Assembly: GCF_008973485.1 (NCBI RefSeq)
Contig: NZ_CP031223.1
Location: 2,480,001-2,544,000 of the forward strand
Direction: 5' to 3'
From: Psychrobacillus glaciei
GTDB taxonomy: Bacteria > Bacillota > Bacilli > Bacillales_A > Planococcaceae
Length of the DNA stretch: 64,000 nucleotides
Part shown: in pieces, positions 46,243 through 54,388 of the stretch
Numbering within the stretch: the first letter of the stretch is position 1
Layout of the letters: the number at the start of each line of letters is the position of its first letter
The notes under the pieces: model-generated
Database searches by the model: none
What the model saw: only the letters and a program-made list of their open reading frames with translations
Told to the model about the DNA's origin: nothing
Position numbers and translations under genes: made by a program

Positions 46243-46359
46243 CAGCAGGGATTTTCACTACAGGGAGGGCGCTTTCCGCGGGCACGGCTTCAGCCGCTTC
46301 CTTCGCCGCGCTCAGTCCAGGGTCTTCAGCTCGCGCTATTCCCGCAGGAGTCGCCTCCC
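46243..46359 (-). repeat. GC-rich intergenic repeat, copy 2, part left of the IS
   Basis: Reads on the minus strand as the 3' part of the repeat: AGCGCGAGCTGAAGACCCTG, GCGGCTGAAGCCGTGCCCGC, GGAAAGCGCCCTCC. Its 5' end was displaced by the IS and is found at 48009-48023. Before insertion the copy would have read TGGATTGTAGCGAAAGG-GAGGCGACTCC and so on, like copies 1 and 3. Confidence 0.85.
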
Positions 46360-47998
46360 CATAGCCGTGTACTTAAGAAGAATAGTAAGTTTCAAATTAT
46401 ATGCTTTTACTATTTTTCGAGAAATTTAATGTTGCAAATGAGTGTTTTGAGGTTAGAATAAGATATGTTCTAAAAAAAGAACATAACAAATAAACCCAAA
46501 ATAAAGCAGTTTCCAACTACCTTTAATTTGGATTTTTTGTGAATTTAATCAAACAAATAGAGTGTGCGGTTCTGGCTTTGTCGATTTTAAGTTGAATTTT
46601 TCTGTGGTAGGAATAAGACTCTTAAAGAACAAACTCCAGCTTCGTGCACTTTTTTTGCTTTCTAAAACGAGTCGGTTTATCATTCTAGAAATCATACGGA
46701 TCGTTAAATCTTCACTAATAAATTTATTTAATGTTTTCCAAACTACCTTTCGAATAAAACCTGTGGTTATCATGCTTAACAGCATGACAATACATTGGCA
46801 ATATACGTGGCATAACCAACGTTCCATTTTCATGTCTTTTATTTGATGGATTTTCAAATGAGATTTCCATGTTTTAAAACGAAGTTCAATCTGCCATCGA
46901 ACACGATATAACTGAGTTATTTTTTCAACGGAAATAGTAGGTGGTAAATTAGTTATGTAAATAGTTAGTCCAGAAAGTGCAGCTACATTTTCTTTTGGAA
47001 TAGAGCGGCATTTTTTTTGATAACTTCTAATTCTTTTGTTTATATTTTTTGCTTCTTGCACTTCATCATGGCGATAAATAACACAACGTGTGGGCATTTT
47101 TTTATGTCTTCCCACATAAATTTGATTCCACTCTCGATATTGTCCCCTAGGTAATGTTTTTAATTCTTCTTCCATGTATAAACGCTGATAGCGTTGGTTT
47201 TCAATAAAGGAACCATCTGGATGACGAGGTGGATCATCAACCTCTACAAAGAACTGCGAATCCATTCTAGCTCTTGAAAGATAAAAGGCTTCAGATAGAT
47301 GAATTTGTTCAAATAAATCCAAATGATAGTAACCTAAATCCTGCAAGAATAAATCCCCTTTTTCTAAACTAGCTAGTCGTTCGAATCCTGCGGGACTGTC
47401 TGCGGATTTCCCTTCATCTAAACTAAACCAAAGTAATTTCTCACTTAAGTAATCAAATTCAAATTGAATTTTAGCACCAGCATCTCTCGTTCCTTTATAC
47501 TCATTTTCATATGATTTAGGGAGTTTAAAGCTTGTACTATCAATAATTCGAATCCGTTTGTATGGGGAATCTTTCTTTAATTTCATTTCAGCCAATGGCG
47601 CCTGAAGTTGATATTGAAATAGACGGTCAAATAGGGCCTTAAAAAAGTCGACAGCTTCAGTAGTGAATCGTTTATTTAAACCTGATTTAGTAATATTTAT
47701 ATGATGGTTTTCTAAATCGTGGCATAAATTATTTAATGAGGGCTGAACAAGATTAGCATTTTGTCGAAAGACAAGTGATAAAAAGTCGGAAGCTGAAAAT
47801 TGCCGCTCCCGTTTAATAAATCCTGTTTCCTTCGCTAGTTGTTCAATATTTTTAGGTAGAAAAAGTTGAAAACATTCTTTTAAATATAAATTATGTTGAT
47901 TGTACATAAAAGCCTCCTCTAAGTTGTCGTTTTAATACTAACTTAAAAGAGGCACTTATTATGAAAAATAATTGAATTAGCTTAAGTACACGGCTATG
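46360..47998 (-). mobile_element. IS231-like insertion sequence (IS4 family), complete
   Basis: A 1639-bp element bounded by perfect 18-bp terminal inverted repeats CATAGCCGTGTACTTAAG (46360-46377 and 47981-47998) and flanked by a perfect 10-bp target duplication GTCGCCTCCC (46350-46359 and 47999-48008). The ends starting CAT and carrying ACTTAAG, the size, and the 10-bp duplication all match the IS231 group. It holds one intact transposase gene and is inserted in a GC-rich repeat. The intact ends and duplication suggest a fairly recent insertion. Confidence 0.95.
46549..47907 (-). CDS. IS4 family (IS231 group) transposase
   Basis: DDE transposase moving the surrounding element by cut-and-paste. 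The 452-residue product has an N-terminal helical region (ASDFLSLVFRQNAN, SGLNKRFTTEAVDFFKALFD), catalytic Asp in RIIDSTSFKLP (about 120) and DLFLQDLGYYHLD (about 190), and the YREK-type motif YRVRWQIELRFKTWKSHLKI (about 330-349) carrying the catalytic Glu. ATG 47907 has AGAGGAGG upstream. The frame is uninterrupted, so the protein may be active. About 190 bases between its stop and the left end are non-coding. Confidence 0.95.
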   Translation of the reverse strand: MYNQHNLYLKECFQLFLPKNIEQLAKETGFIKRERQFSASDFLSLVFRQNANLVQPSLNNLCHDLENHHINITKSGLNKRFTTEAVDFFKALFDRLFQYQLQAPLAEMKLKKDSPYKRIRIIDSTSFKLPKSYENEYKGTRDAGAKIQFEFDYLSEKLLWFSLDEGKSADSPAGFERLASLEKGDLFLQDLGYYHLDLFEQIHLSEAFYLSRARMDSQFFVEVDDPPRHPDGSFIENQRYQRLYMEEELKTLPRGQYREWNQIYVGRHKKMPTRCVIYRHDEVQEAKNINKRIRSYQKKCRSIPKENVAALSGLTIYITNLPPTISVEKITQLYRVRWQIELRFKTWKSHLKIHQIKDMKMERWLCHVYCQCIVMLLSMITTGFIRKVVWKTLNKFISEDLTIRMISRMINRLVLESKKSARSWSLFFKSLIPTTEKFNLKSTKPEPHTLFV

Positions 47999-48008
47999 GT
48001 CGCCTCCC

Positions 48009-48023
48009 TTTCGCTACAATCCA
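48009..48023 (-). repeat. GC-rich intergenic repeat, copy 2, part right of the IS
   Basis: The short end of the split copy: minus strand TGGATTGTAGCGAAA, which is the 5' end also seen in copies 1 and 3. The stretch 48024-48319 behind it has no gene and no recognisable structure. Confidence 0.8.
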
Positions 48024-48319
48024 ATAGAGCTTGCTAGTTATTCAAAGTCGGTAATTACGAATAAAAAGGGGAAGAATAAATGCTTTTCCAACTAAATATT
48101 AAAAGATGCCACAAACATAGTGGTTATTTGTTAGTACGCGTTATTGATCGTGTGTCCCATTAATACGTGTCATCCCATTCCAAGTAAACCCATTATACTG
48201 AGGGGATGGTCGCGTTCAGTAGCTAGTTTGTCAAGTTCATCCATTTATTTATTGGATTTTTTTAGACAATACTTCATAACATTTAATGGCGAGTATTGAC
48301 TGACTAGTTAGCAAATATG

Positions 48320-48460
48320 GTGGATTGTAGCAGAAGGGCGGCGACTCCAGCCGGATCAAGTGAGCTAAATGAGACTTCACAACGTACGCGTAGCAGCGGT
48401 GAAGGCTCATCGCTCACCCGGCGGAAAGCGTCCGCCCTGCAGCGGAAATCCCAGCGGCAA
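48320..48460 (+). repeat. GC-rich intergenic repeat, copy 3
   Basis: Starts TGGATTGTAGCAGAAGGGCG, then GCGACTCCAGCCGGATCAAG, CAGCGGTGAAGGCTCATCGC, and ends GGCGGAAAGCGTCCGCC plus GCAGCGGAAATCC. GGCGGA..TCCGCC forms a hairpin. It is only about 300 bases from copy 2 and in the opposite orientation, so the two flank the IS end as an inverted pair. No gene lies between it and the phoH terminator. Confidence 0.8.
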
Positions 48461-48705
48461 CTTTCTTACGACGTAATATATAAAAGAAACGAACCGAAAC
48501 ATAAATCTGTAAACCATCTTCTTTTTTCATTAAATAGAAGAAGATGGATAATTAACAGACTAGATATACACTAAATAGAGTCCCTTTACCTGATTCTTTC
48601 CTACACATACAAGGAGGATTCGCAATATATCAAATTTGTATATTCCATCTTAATCTTTAAGAGAAACGGTGGTCACTGTTTCTCTTAATATTCAATCGTT
48701 TTCTA

Positions 48706-48741
48706 GAAACAAGAACAGCAACCAATTAAGGCTGCTGTTCT
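48706..48741 (-). terminator. Terminator of the yqeZ-to-phoH run
   Basis: Minus-strand stem AGAACAGCA / TGCTGTTCT with a loop that holds the phoH stop codon, followed by TGTTTC. A second hairpin AAGAGAAAC / GTTTCTCTT without T run follows at about 48660-48687. Confidence 0.75.
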
Positions 48742-49685
48742 TCGTAAGCTTGTATAATTTTTGCGACAAGTGGATGGCGAACGACATCTCCTTGTTCTAA
48801 ATATTGAAAATGGATTCCGGATACATTCTTTAATATTTTTTCTGCAATGATTAGTCCAGATTCAGCACCTTTTGGTAAATCAATTTGGGTTTTATCTCCT
48901 GTGATTACCATTTTAGAACCGAATCCCATACGGGTAAGGAACATTTTCATTTGTGCTTTGGTTGTGTTTTGTGCTTCATCTAATATTACGAAAGCATCAT
49001 CTAATGTTCTTCCTCTCATATACGCGAGAGGGGCAATTTCAATCGTCCCACGTTCCATTAGTCGTTCCGTTTGCTCCATTCCTAATATATCATGTAATGC
49101 ATCGTATAACGGCCTTAAATACGGGTCTACCTTCTCTTTCAGATCTCCTGGTAGAAAACCTAGACTTTCACCTGCTTCAACAGCAGGACGTGTTAGAATG
49201 ATTTTTTTAACATGCGCATTTTTCAATGCCTGGGTCGCCATTACTACAGCTAAATACGTTTTACCCGTTCCAGCCGGTCCAATTCCAAATGCTAAATCAA
49301 ATCTACGTATTCCTTGTATATATTCCCGTTGTCCAATTGTTTTAGCTCGAATCGCTTTGCCCTTTATATTTCTTGCAATTTCTTCATCGTATAACCCAGA
49401 AAAATACTCAATCGTACCGTTAATACTCATCTCAATAGCGGAGGAAACATCCCGCTGATTTATATTAATCCCTTTGTGAATGACTGCGAGAAGTTGTTCC
49501 ATCAACTTTTTTGCTTCTCCCACATTTTTTTCGTCTCCAGCAATTCTTATTGTTTCTCCTCTAGTGATCAGTTGTACTTTCAGTTCCTCTTCAATAAGCT
49601 TTAGATTTTTATCTGATATGCCAAGAAGCATTACTGCTTCGGCAGTGTCTTTCAAATTAAGGTCTAATTGTGTATGTTCGCTCAT
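48726..49685 (-). CDS. phoH: PhoH-like ATPase
   Basis: Cytoplasmic P-loop ATPase of the PhoH family, linked to RNA metabolism and often beside ybeY. The 319-residue product has an N-terminal KH-like region (about 25-75), Walker A GPAGTGKT near 135-142, LTRPAVEAGESLGFLPGDL, and Walker B VILDEAQN. ATG 49685 overlaps the yqfD stop (ATGA) and has AAGGAGACG. In B. subtilis phoH continues into yqfF and yqfG; that link is broken here by the repeat and IS region. Confidence 0.95.
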   Translation of the reverse strand: MSEHTQLDLNLKDTAEAVMLLGISDKNLKLIEEELKVQLITRGETIRIAGDEKNVGEAKKLMEQLLAVIHKGININQRDVSSAIEMSINGTIEYFSGLYDEEIARNIKGKAIRAKTIGQREYIQGIRRFDLAFGIGPAGTGKTYLAVVMATQALKNAHVKKIILTRPAVEAGESLGFLPGDLKEKVDPYLRPLYDALHDILGMEQTERLMERGTIEIAPLAYMRGRTLDDAFVILDEAQNTTKAQMKMFLTRMGFGSKMVITGDKTQIDLPKGAESGLIIAEKILKNVSGIHFQYLEQGDVVRHPLVAKIIQAYEEQQP

Positions 49686-50788
49686 GCTTCGTCTCCTTGG
49701 GGTATAACTTGGGGAATCGCAATATTTTCATTTATCAAAAATAATACTTTTCCTTTTACTTTATCATTTTGAATGGTCACCTGTAAAATTTTATCCTCGA
49801 GTATTTGCGTACCTGCAGGTAGTTCATTTATAATTTTTTGATAAAGTAACGGCCGTATTAGTTTTTTCATCGATTGCTTATCCAATAAATATGATTCCTC
49901 CTCTAAATTTCTTATATATCCTGCTTCCAGATAATTTTGGAGAAGAGTAGGAAGAGATATCTCCTTCCAGTATTCAATTTTTTTATCCCCTTTTCTTTGA
50001 ACGACAAGCTTTCTATCATTTGGTTTCATCAAACTAACCTTTTGTGGAATTTCAAACTCAAGCTCAATCCAATAGTTAGCAAATACTTTCCCTTCGGCAC
50101 TTGTAATAATTCTTTTATCTCCTTGTGTGACAAAACCATTTACTAAAATATCTCCTTTGTTAACCGAGACATTTTTTTCAACAGCCCTTACTCCTTTTAC
50201 TAATTCAAAATCAGTAACAACTCCACTTCTTTTCGCAATTAGATGCGTTGGGGGTGCATTTTTTATCTCACGCTCCGACTGAATAGGAGCAAGCATGGGG
50301 GTTACAGTAAATTTGGATCCCGATTTCGTAAAATGTACCCATGAGTATTCTTTATGTTTTAGCAGTATTTTCTGCCTTATTTCTTGTTCGGAAGGTAAAC
50401 TAGACGAACGTATTTTTTCTTTAATGTTCAATACCTTCAGTTCTTCCGAGAGAAGAACATTGCTTTCTGGCGAATCTGACTCAATTTGAACACTCCATAT
50501 AAATTGCGCAAGAATCACAGGTATAATGATAAACAATACAAAACCAATAATTGAAAACGACCGAGAAGAAATTGTGCCTTCCTTCATCCTGTCTTCCAAT
50601 TGAACGGAGAGCCGCAATGACCTCCTGATCTTTCGGAAAAGCTTTAAATCTTTTCTTTTTATAGAAAAAAAGAGGTATTGATCTGAACTGTGCACTTGAT
50701 AAATACCAATATTCGCTGAAAGTAAACGCTGAAATAAAAGGTGTTGATCCGTTTTTACTGGTACTTTTACTTGTATAAGCTGTTGCAT
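49682..50788 (-). CDS. yqfD: Sporulation protein YqfD
   Basis: Member of the YqfD family, mother-cell-expressed sporulation proteins needed for efficient spore formation in several Firmicutes. The 368-residue product has an N-terminal region (1-75), one membrane helix (about 78-98, SIIGFVLFIIIPVILAQFIW), and a large C-terminal region with beta-rich blocks, including SGVVTDFELVKGVRAVEKNVSV and KGDILVNGFV (about 190-225), a barrel-sandwich-like pattern. ATG 50788 overlaps the yqfC stop by one base (TAATG) and the gene overlaps phoH. Exact molecular role is unknown. Confidence 0.9.
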   Translation of the reverse strand: MQQLIQVKVPVKTDQHLLFQRLLSANIGIYQVHSSDQYLFFSIKRKDLKLFRKIRRSLRLSVQLEDRMKEGTISSRSFSIIGFVLFIIIPVILAQFIWSVQIESDSPESNVLLSEELKVLNIKEKIRSSSLPSEQEIRQKILLKHKEYSWVHFTKSGSKFTVTPMLAPIQSEREIKNAPPTHLIAKRSGVVTDFELVKGVRAVEKNVSVNKGDILVNGFVTQGDKRIITSAEGKVFANYWIELEFEIPQKVSLMKPNDRKLVVQRKGDKKIEYWKEISLPTLLQNYLEAGYIRNLEEESYLLDKQSMKKLIRPLLYQKIINELPAGTQILEDKILQVTIQNDKVKGKVLFLINENIAIPQVIPQGDEA

Positions 50789-51027
50789 TACTGTTTTTCC
50801 TTCCTCGTAATTTTGAAATACATGAGTTCATCGACAACTATACGGAGTTGTTCCATAGATAGTGATTTGATCTCTAAAGCATTTGCTTGAATTTCTAAAA
50901 GGAAATCATCGTAAGCACAAACTAAATTGTTTTCTTTCAATCGAAGAATCGTTATTTCATAATCTAAAATAATTTCGCTAAAGTTTTCAATCATAATACT
51001 CGCATGGAGTGGAAATAGTTTATTCAA
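50788..51027 (-). CDS. yqfC: Sporulation protein YqfC
   Basis: Small YqfC/YabP-family protein of 79 residues, usually paired with yqfD. The pattern NFSEIILDYEITILRLKENN, CAYDDFLLEIQANALEIKSL and VVDELMYFKI fits the family, but it is shorter than B. subtilis YqfC because the N-terminal segment is reduced. The start is TTG 51027 with AAGGGGTG as ribosome site. This site forms the 3' arm of a long hairpin ending in a T run, and the TTG is the end of that T run, so initiation should depend on the hairpin being open. One-base overlap with yqfD. Confidence 0.8.
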   Translation of the reverse strand: MNKLFPLHASIMIENFSEIILDYEITILRLKENNLVCAYDDFLLEIQANALEIKSLSMEQLRIVVDELMYFKITRKEKQ

Positions 51028-51070
51028 AAAAACACCCCTTTACATGACTTTATGCATGTAAAGGGATGTT
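51026..51070 (-). promoter_or_regulatory. Terminator-like hairpin covering the yqfC ribosome site
   Basis: On the minus strand 16-bp arms AACATCCCTTTACATG / CATGTAAAGGGGTGTT (one mismatch, 8-base loop) are followed by six T. The 3' arm contains the AAGGGGTG ribosome site of yqfC, and the T run ends in its TTG start codon. It can stop transcripts coming from floA and also hide the yqfC start. Confidence 0.85.
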
Positions 51071-51076
51071 CATGAG

Positions 51077-51496
51077 TTATCTTTTCGATTTTGGTGGTGC
51101 AAGAATCTCCGAAAATACAATCGCTCTTACTAGTTCATCTTGGGAACTAGGCAAGATGTGGGTAATAATCGGTTTAGATACTTGCTTCTCCACTTTATTT
51201 ACTTGATGGATTGATAGTCGACCAGAAGATCTTGGAGTCCCTTGATCCCTGCTTACCACTCGCTCCAATTTTTCAACCACAACTGGCGCTGTTTTAACAA
51301 TCGGTGTTCCTCGATCCAATTGCTGTTTATGCTCTTCAATAAAATTTTTCGCAAAATCTCCTAGATCTTTAAATGGATTTTCTACAAAAGGCTTTACTTG
51401 CTGCGCTCTTTTTACCGGACTTTGGTCAGGTGTTTTTTTCTTCTTCAATAAAGTACTGACGATTAACGAAATAACTATTAATATTATACCTTCCAA
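51077..51496 (-). CDS. Small membrane-anchored protein downstream of floA
   Basis: Not recognised by name; it has the position of yqfB. The 139-residue product has one N-terminal membrane helix (about 2-17), a basic stop-transfer patch (LLKKKKTP), a polar disordered-looking region, and a conserved-looking C-terminal block DELVRAIVFSEILAPPKSKR. A terminal SEILGPP-type motif is common in small proteins next to membrane genes in Firmicutes (recalled, not verified). ATG 51496 has AAGGAGG upstream. It follows floA by 27 bases and ends at a terminator-like hairpin, so it belongs with yqeZ-floA. Confidence 0.7.
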   Translation of the reverse strand: MEGIILIVISLIVSTLLKKKKTPDQSPVKRAQQVKPFVENPFKDLGDFAKNFIEEHKQQLDRGTPIVKTAPVVVEKLERVVSRDQGTPRSSGRLSIHQVNKVEKQVSKPIITHILPSSQDELVRAIVFSEILAPPKSKR

Positions 51497-51523
51497 GGAG
51501 AAAACCTCCTTTCCCCTATATTA

Positions 51524-52525
51524 TTAGTCTTTAAGTTCCTCAGTAGAAGGTTTGTCTCCTCCGACTTTGCTAATTGAATCTCTCATGCTAGTGTCAGCTT
51601 GAATATTTTTGTAATTCATATAATCCATTACACCAATATTTCCTTCACGAAGTGCTTCTGCCATAGCTAAAGGAACTTCCGCTTCTGCTTCTACTACTTT
51701 TGAGCGCATTTCAACTACTTTTGCTTTCATCTCTTGTTCAGAAGCAACGGCCATTGCACGGCGTTCTTCTGCTTTTGCTTGAGCAATTTTCTTATCTGCT
51801 TCTGCTTGTTCAGTTTGCAGTTCTGCACCAATATTTTTACCTATATCAACATCCGCAATATCAATCGATAGAATTTCAAATGCAGTTCCAGAATCTAATC
51901 CTTTAGCTAATACAGTTTGAGATATTAAATCCGGATTTTCAAGTACTCGCTCATGACTTGTACTAGAACCGATCGTACTAATAATTCCTTCCCCAACTCG
52001 GGCAACAATTGTTTCTTCACCCGCACCACCGACTAAACGATCGATATTGGCACGAACTGTAATACGAGCTTTTGCTTTTACTTCAATCCCGTTCATTGCA
52101 ACGCCGGCGATAAATGGTGTCTCAATAACTTTAGGATTTACAGACATTTGCACCGCTTCTAATACGTCACGTCCGGCAAGATCAATTGCTGCCGCACGTT
52201 CAAACGTTAGTGCAATATTTGCACGGTGTGCTGCGATTAATGCATTAACAACGCGGTCTACATTACCACCAGCTAAATAATGACTTTCTAATTGATTAAT
52301 AGAAACGGTTAATCCAGCTTTATGCGCTTTAATAAGTGGATTTACAATGCGAGATGGAACTACTCGACGTAATCTCATTCCTACTAAAGTAAAGATACTA
52401 ATTTTAACCCCTGCTGCAAGTGCAGAAATCCATAATGCAATTGGAAAAAATGTAAAAAATACAGATAATACGATAAACGCTAAAACAATTATTACAATTA
52501 ATGTAATCATAGTACCATCAATCAT
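51524..52525 (-). CDS. floA: Flotillin-like protein FloA
   Basis: Scaffold of functional membrane microdomains, affecting membrane fluidity, signalling and secretion. The 333-residue product has an N-terminal hairpin of two hydrophobic segments (about 5-45), the SPFH/YqfA domain ([30 protein letters not shown]), and a coiled-coil tail rich in Ala/Glu ([20 protein letters not shown], about 235-290). ATG 52525 overlaps the yqeZ stop (ATGA) with GGGGAGG upstream. It is probably expressed from the sigma-W promoter before yqeZ. Confidence 0.95.
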   Translation of the reverse strand: MIDGTMITLIVIIVLAFIVLSVFFTFFPIALWISALAAGVKISIFTLVGMRLRRVVPSRIVNPLIKAHKAGLTVSINQLESHYLAGGNVDRVVNALIAAHRANIALTFERAAAIDLAGRDVLEAVQMSVNPKVIETPFIAGVAMNGIEVKAKARITVRANIDRLVGGAGEETIVARVGEGIISTIGSSTSHERVLENPDLISQTVLAKGLDSGTAFEILSIDIADVDIGKNIGAELQTEQAEADKKIAQAKAEERRAMAVASEQEMKAKVVEMRSKVVEAEAEVPLAMAEALREGNIGVMDYMNYKNIQADTSMRDSISKVGGDKPSTEELKD

Positions 52526-53853
52526 TCTATTTCCTCCCCTTTTGAAACTTCTCGCACAACTATACGAGAACCCTCTACTTTTATAATGATAACATGTTTA
52601 TCTCTTTCTACAAAACTACCATCCGAAACCGCGTCTATGCGCTCGTCATGTATACGTATGGATCCGGCAGGTCTGAGAGGGGTCATCGTCACGGCGATTT
52701 TTCCAATTAACTCAAGTCTATTCTCATTCGACACATATCCTTGCTCTGTCGTTGTGGCATCTGACAAGATTATCTTGTTTAATGCTTTCAACTGTTTTCC
52801 AAAGAACTTCATTATAATCACCATTCCCACTATAGCTACTGTTAAAGCAATTAATACAGAGATACACATTAGAAAAATATTACCACCAGCTAATATGATA
52901 CTAAAAATAATAGCTGCTGCACCTAATATACCACTTATTCCTCCTGGTAAGTAAAATTCCGCAATTATTAATATAATTCCGATAACAAAAATAATAATAG
53001 CTTCATAACCAGCAAGACCTGCTACCAAATGTCCAAAAAAGAATAGCACCAAAGATATAAGTCCCATCGTTCCTGCAACACCAAAGCCTGGAGAATATAA
53101 TTCAACAATTAAACCAAGACTAGCAATAGATAGTAAGATTGGTACAACAATCGGGTTAGTTATAAATCTTGCAAGTAGTTCCGTAAAAGTTTCTTCGGTT
53201 TCAACGATTTTTGCATTAGCAAGGTTTGTTATTTCTAACAGTTCTTTTAGAGATCTTACAGTTCCGTTTGAGTAGCCAACCTCTAAAGCTTCAGAAGATG
53301 TAAGAGTTAACAACTCACCACTTGGTGCCCTGTACTTTGGAAGATGAACGGTCTCATCTGCCATTGCTTGTGCATAAATCGGATTTTTACCCGTTAACTC
53401 CGCAGCATTAATCATTTTCGCTTTCCACGCACTATTTGCTTTCTTATCAGCAGTATTTCCACTACTGTCGATTACAGCTGCCGCACCTATTGTCCCACCT
53501 GGTGACATATAAATCTCATCCGTATGAAGCGCTAAATAAGCACCTGCTGACAACGCTTCCGAGTTAATATACGCAATTTTTCGAATCGAGGTAGAGTCGA
53601 GTAAATTGACTATTTTTTCAGCGGAATCTACAAATCCCCCAGGTGTATTGATTTCTAAAATAATTGCATCAGCGCCTGCTTCTTCAGCTTCATGAATGGA
53701 TCTTTTTAAAAAAGCATATAATCCTTTTTCTACCTCTTTATAAATTGGTATTTTGTACACTATTGGAGTATCAGCAGAAGCTAATGTAGGTACCATCATG
53801 AAAAAAGTTAAAAATAATAGAAAAAAAGAAATAATGTACCGAGACAATTTCAT
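52522..53853 (-). CDS. yqeZ: NfeD-family membrane serine protease YqeZ
   Basis: Long-form NfeD protein that partners with flotillins. The 443-residue product has a signal sequence (1-27), a ClpP-like protease domain (about 30-215) with nucleophile S102 in LSAGAYLAL and candidate Lys in the 137-146 loop, a helix-rich membrane part (about 230-360) and a C-terminal OB-fold (about 370-440, [18 protein letters not shown]). ATG 53853 has GGGAGGTTAAAGG upstream. It leads an operon with floA, with a sigma-W promoter, matching the envelope-stress role known for B. subtilis yqeZ-yqfA. Confidence 0.93.
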   Translation of the reverse strand: MKLSRYIISFFLLFLTFFMMVPTLASADTPIVYKIPIYKEVEKGLYAFLKRSIHEAEEAGADAIILEINTPGGFVDSAEKIVNLLDSTSIRKIAYINSEALSAGAYLALHTDEIYMSPGGTIGAAAVIDSSGNTADKKANSAWKAKMINAAELTGKNPIYAQAMADETVHLPKYRAPSGELLTLTSSEALEVGYSNGTVRSLKELLEITNLANAKIVETEETFTELLARFITNPIVVPILLSIASLGLIVELYSPGFGVAGTMGLISLVLFFFGHLVAGLAGYEAIIIFVIGIILIIAEFYLPGGISGILGAAAIIFSIILAGGNIFLMCISVLIALTVAIVGMVIIMKFFGKQLKALNKIILSDATTTEQGYVSNENRLELIGKIAVTMTPLRPAGSIRIHDERIDAVSDGSFVERDKHVIIIKVEGSRIVVREVSKGEEIE

Positions 53854-53890
53854 CCTTTAACCTCCCTTCTTCAATATGTATATACTTGTT

Positions 53891-53916
53891 TACGGACTAG
53901 AACAAAAAAGGTTTCA
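53891..53916 (-). promoter_or_regulatory. Sigma-W promoter of yqeZ-floA
   Basis: On the minus strand TGAAAC, 16 bases, CGTA: exactly the sigma-W consensus. It starts right after the T run of the upstream terminator and is about 38 bases before the yqeZ ATG. Confidence 0.93.
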
Positions 53917-53953
53917 AAAAAAATAAACCGAGAAAATAAATTTTCTCGGTTTA
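53917..53953 (-). terminator. Terminator of rpsU
   Basis: Minus-strand stem TAAACCGAGAAAA / TTTTCTCGGTTTA followed by a T run that touches the sigma-W -35 box. The A run on the other side makes it possibly bidirectional. Confidence 0.92.
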
Positions 53954-54020
53954 CACAATTGTAAATGTTAATCATAAAGTACGTGTTTGGAACGTAGGGA
54001 TGGTTGGGATAAAAATACCA

Positions 54021-54080
54021 CTTACGTTAACGTGCAGCTTTTGATTTCTTTTTACGTTTCACGCTTGGGTTTTAGAAACC
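54021..54080 (-). pseudogene. Decayed second copy of the rpsU 3' end
   Basis: About 90 bases downstream of rpsU the minus strand again encodes [12 protein letters not shown] followed by a stop, after a one-base shift (CCCAAG instead of CCAAG). Over about 50 bases it is highly similar to the real 3' end at 54119-54170 (both carry TTTCTTTTTACGTTT). It has no start and is not translated as an S21 protein. It may be the remains of a tandem rpsU duplication or of a recombination event that also removed yqeY. Confidence 0.75.
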
Positions 54081-54111
54081 ACAGCTTCGAAGCTTTGTAA
54101 TAATAAATTAA

Positions 54112-54285
54112 TTAGAATTTACGTTTACGGGCAGCTTCAGATTTCTTTTTACGTTTTACGCTTGGTTTTTCATAAAACTCGCGCTTTCTTACCTCTTGAA
54201 TTGTACCACTTTTAGATACAGTACGTTTGAAGCGGCGAAGAGCATCTTCAAGCGATTCGTTTTTGCGAACGACAGTTTTTGACAT
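54112..54285 (-). CDS. rpsU: 30S ribosomal protein S21
   Basis: Small basic protein of the 30S subunit, 57 residues, opening [20 protein letters not shown] and ending RKRKF as in Bacillus. The frame can be extended upstream, but ATG 54285 has GGGAGGGAAAG and is the family start. In B. subtilis rpsU is followed by yqeY; here no yqeY is found and a decayed rpsU tail lies in its place before the terminator. Confidence 0.96.
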   Translation of the reverse strand: MSKTVVRKNESLEDALRRFKRTVSKSGTIQEVRKREFYEKPSVKRKKKSEAARKRKF

Positions 54286-54388
54286 CTCTCTTTCCCTCCC
54301 TCCGAACACACGTCAAGCACATAACCATGTGTTATGTTCTAAAAAATTATATCGTATAGTTTCGACTTGGTCAATACTTACAACTAAA

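Noticed and set aside
46207-46461. 84-codon + frame across the left IS end
   Set aside because: Composed of GC-rich repeat plus IS end; it was created by the insertion.
48317-48574. 85-codon + frame in GC-rich repeat copy 3
   Set aside because: The Arg/Ser-rich product simply reflects the GC-rich repeat; it is not conserved in the other copies.
48847-49458. 203-codon + frame antisense to phoH
   Set aside because: Shadow of the conserved phoH gene in an opposite frame, with no ribosome site.
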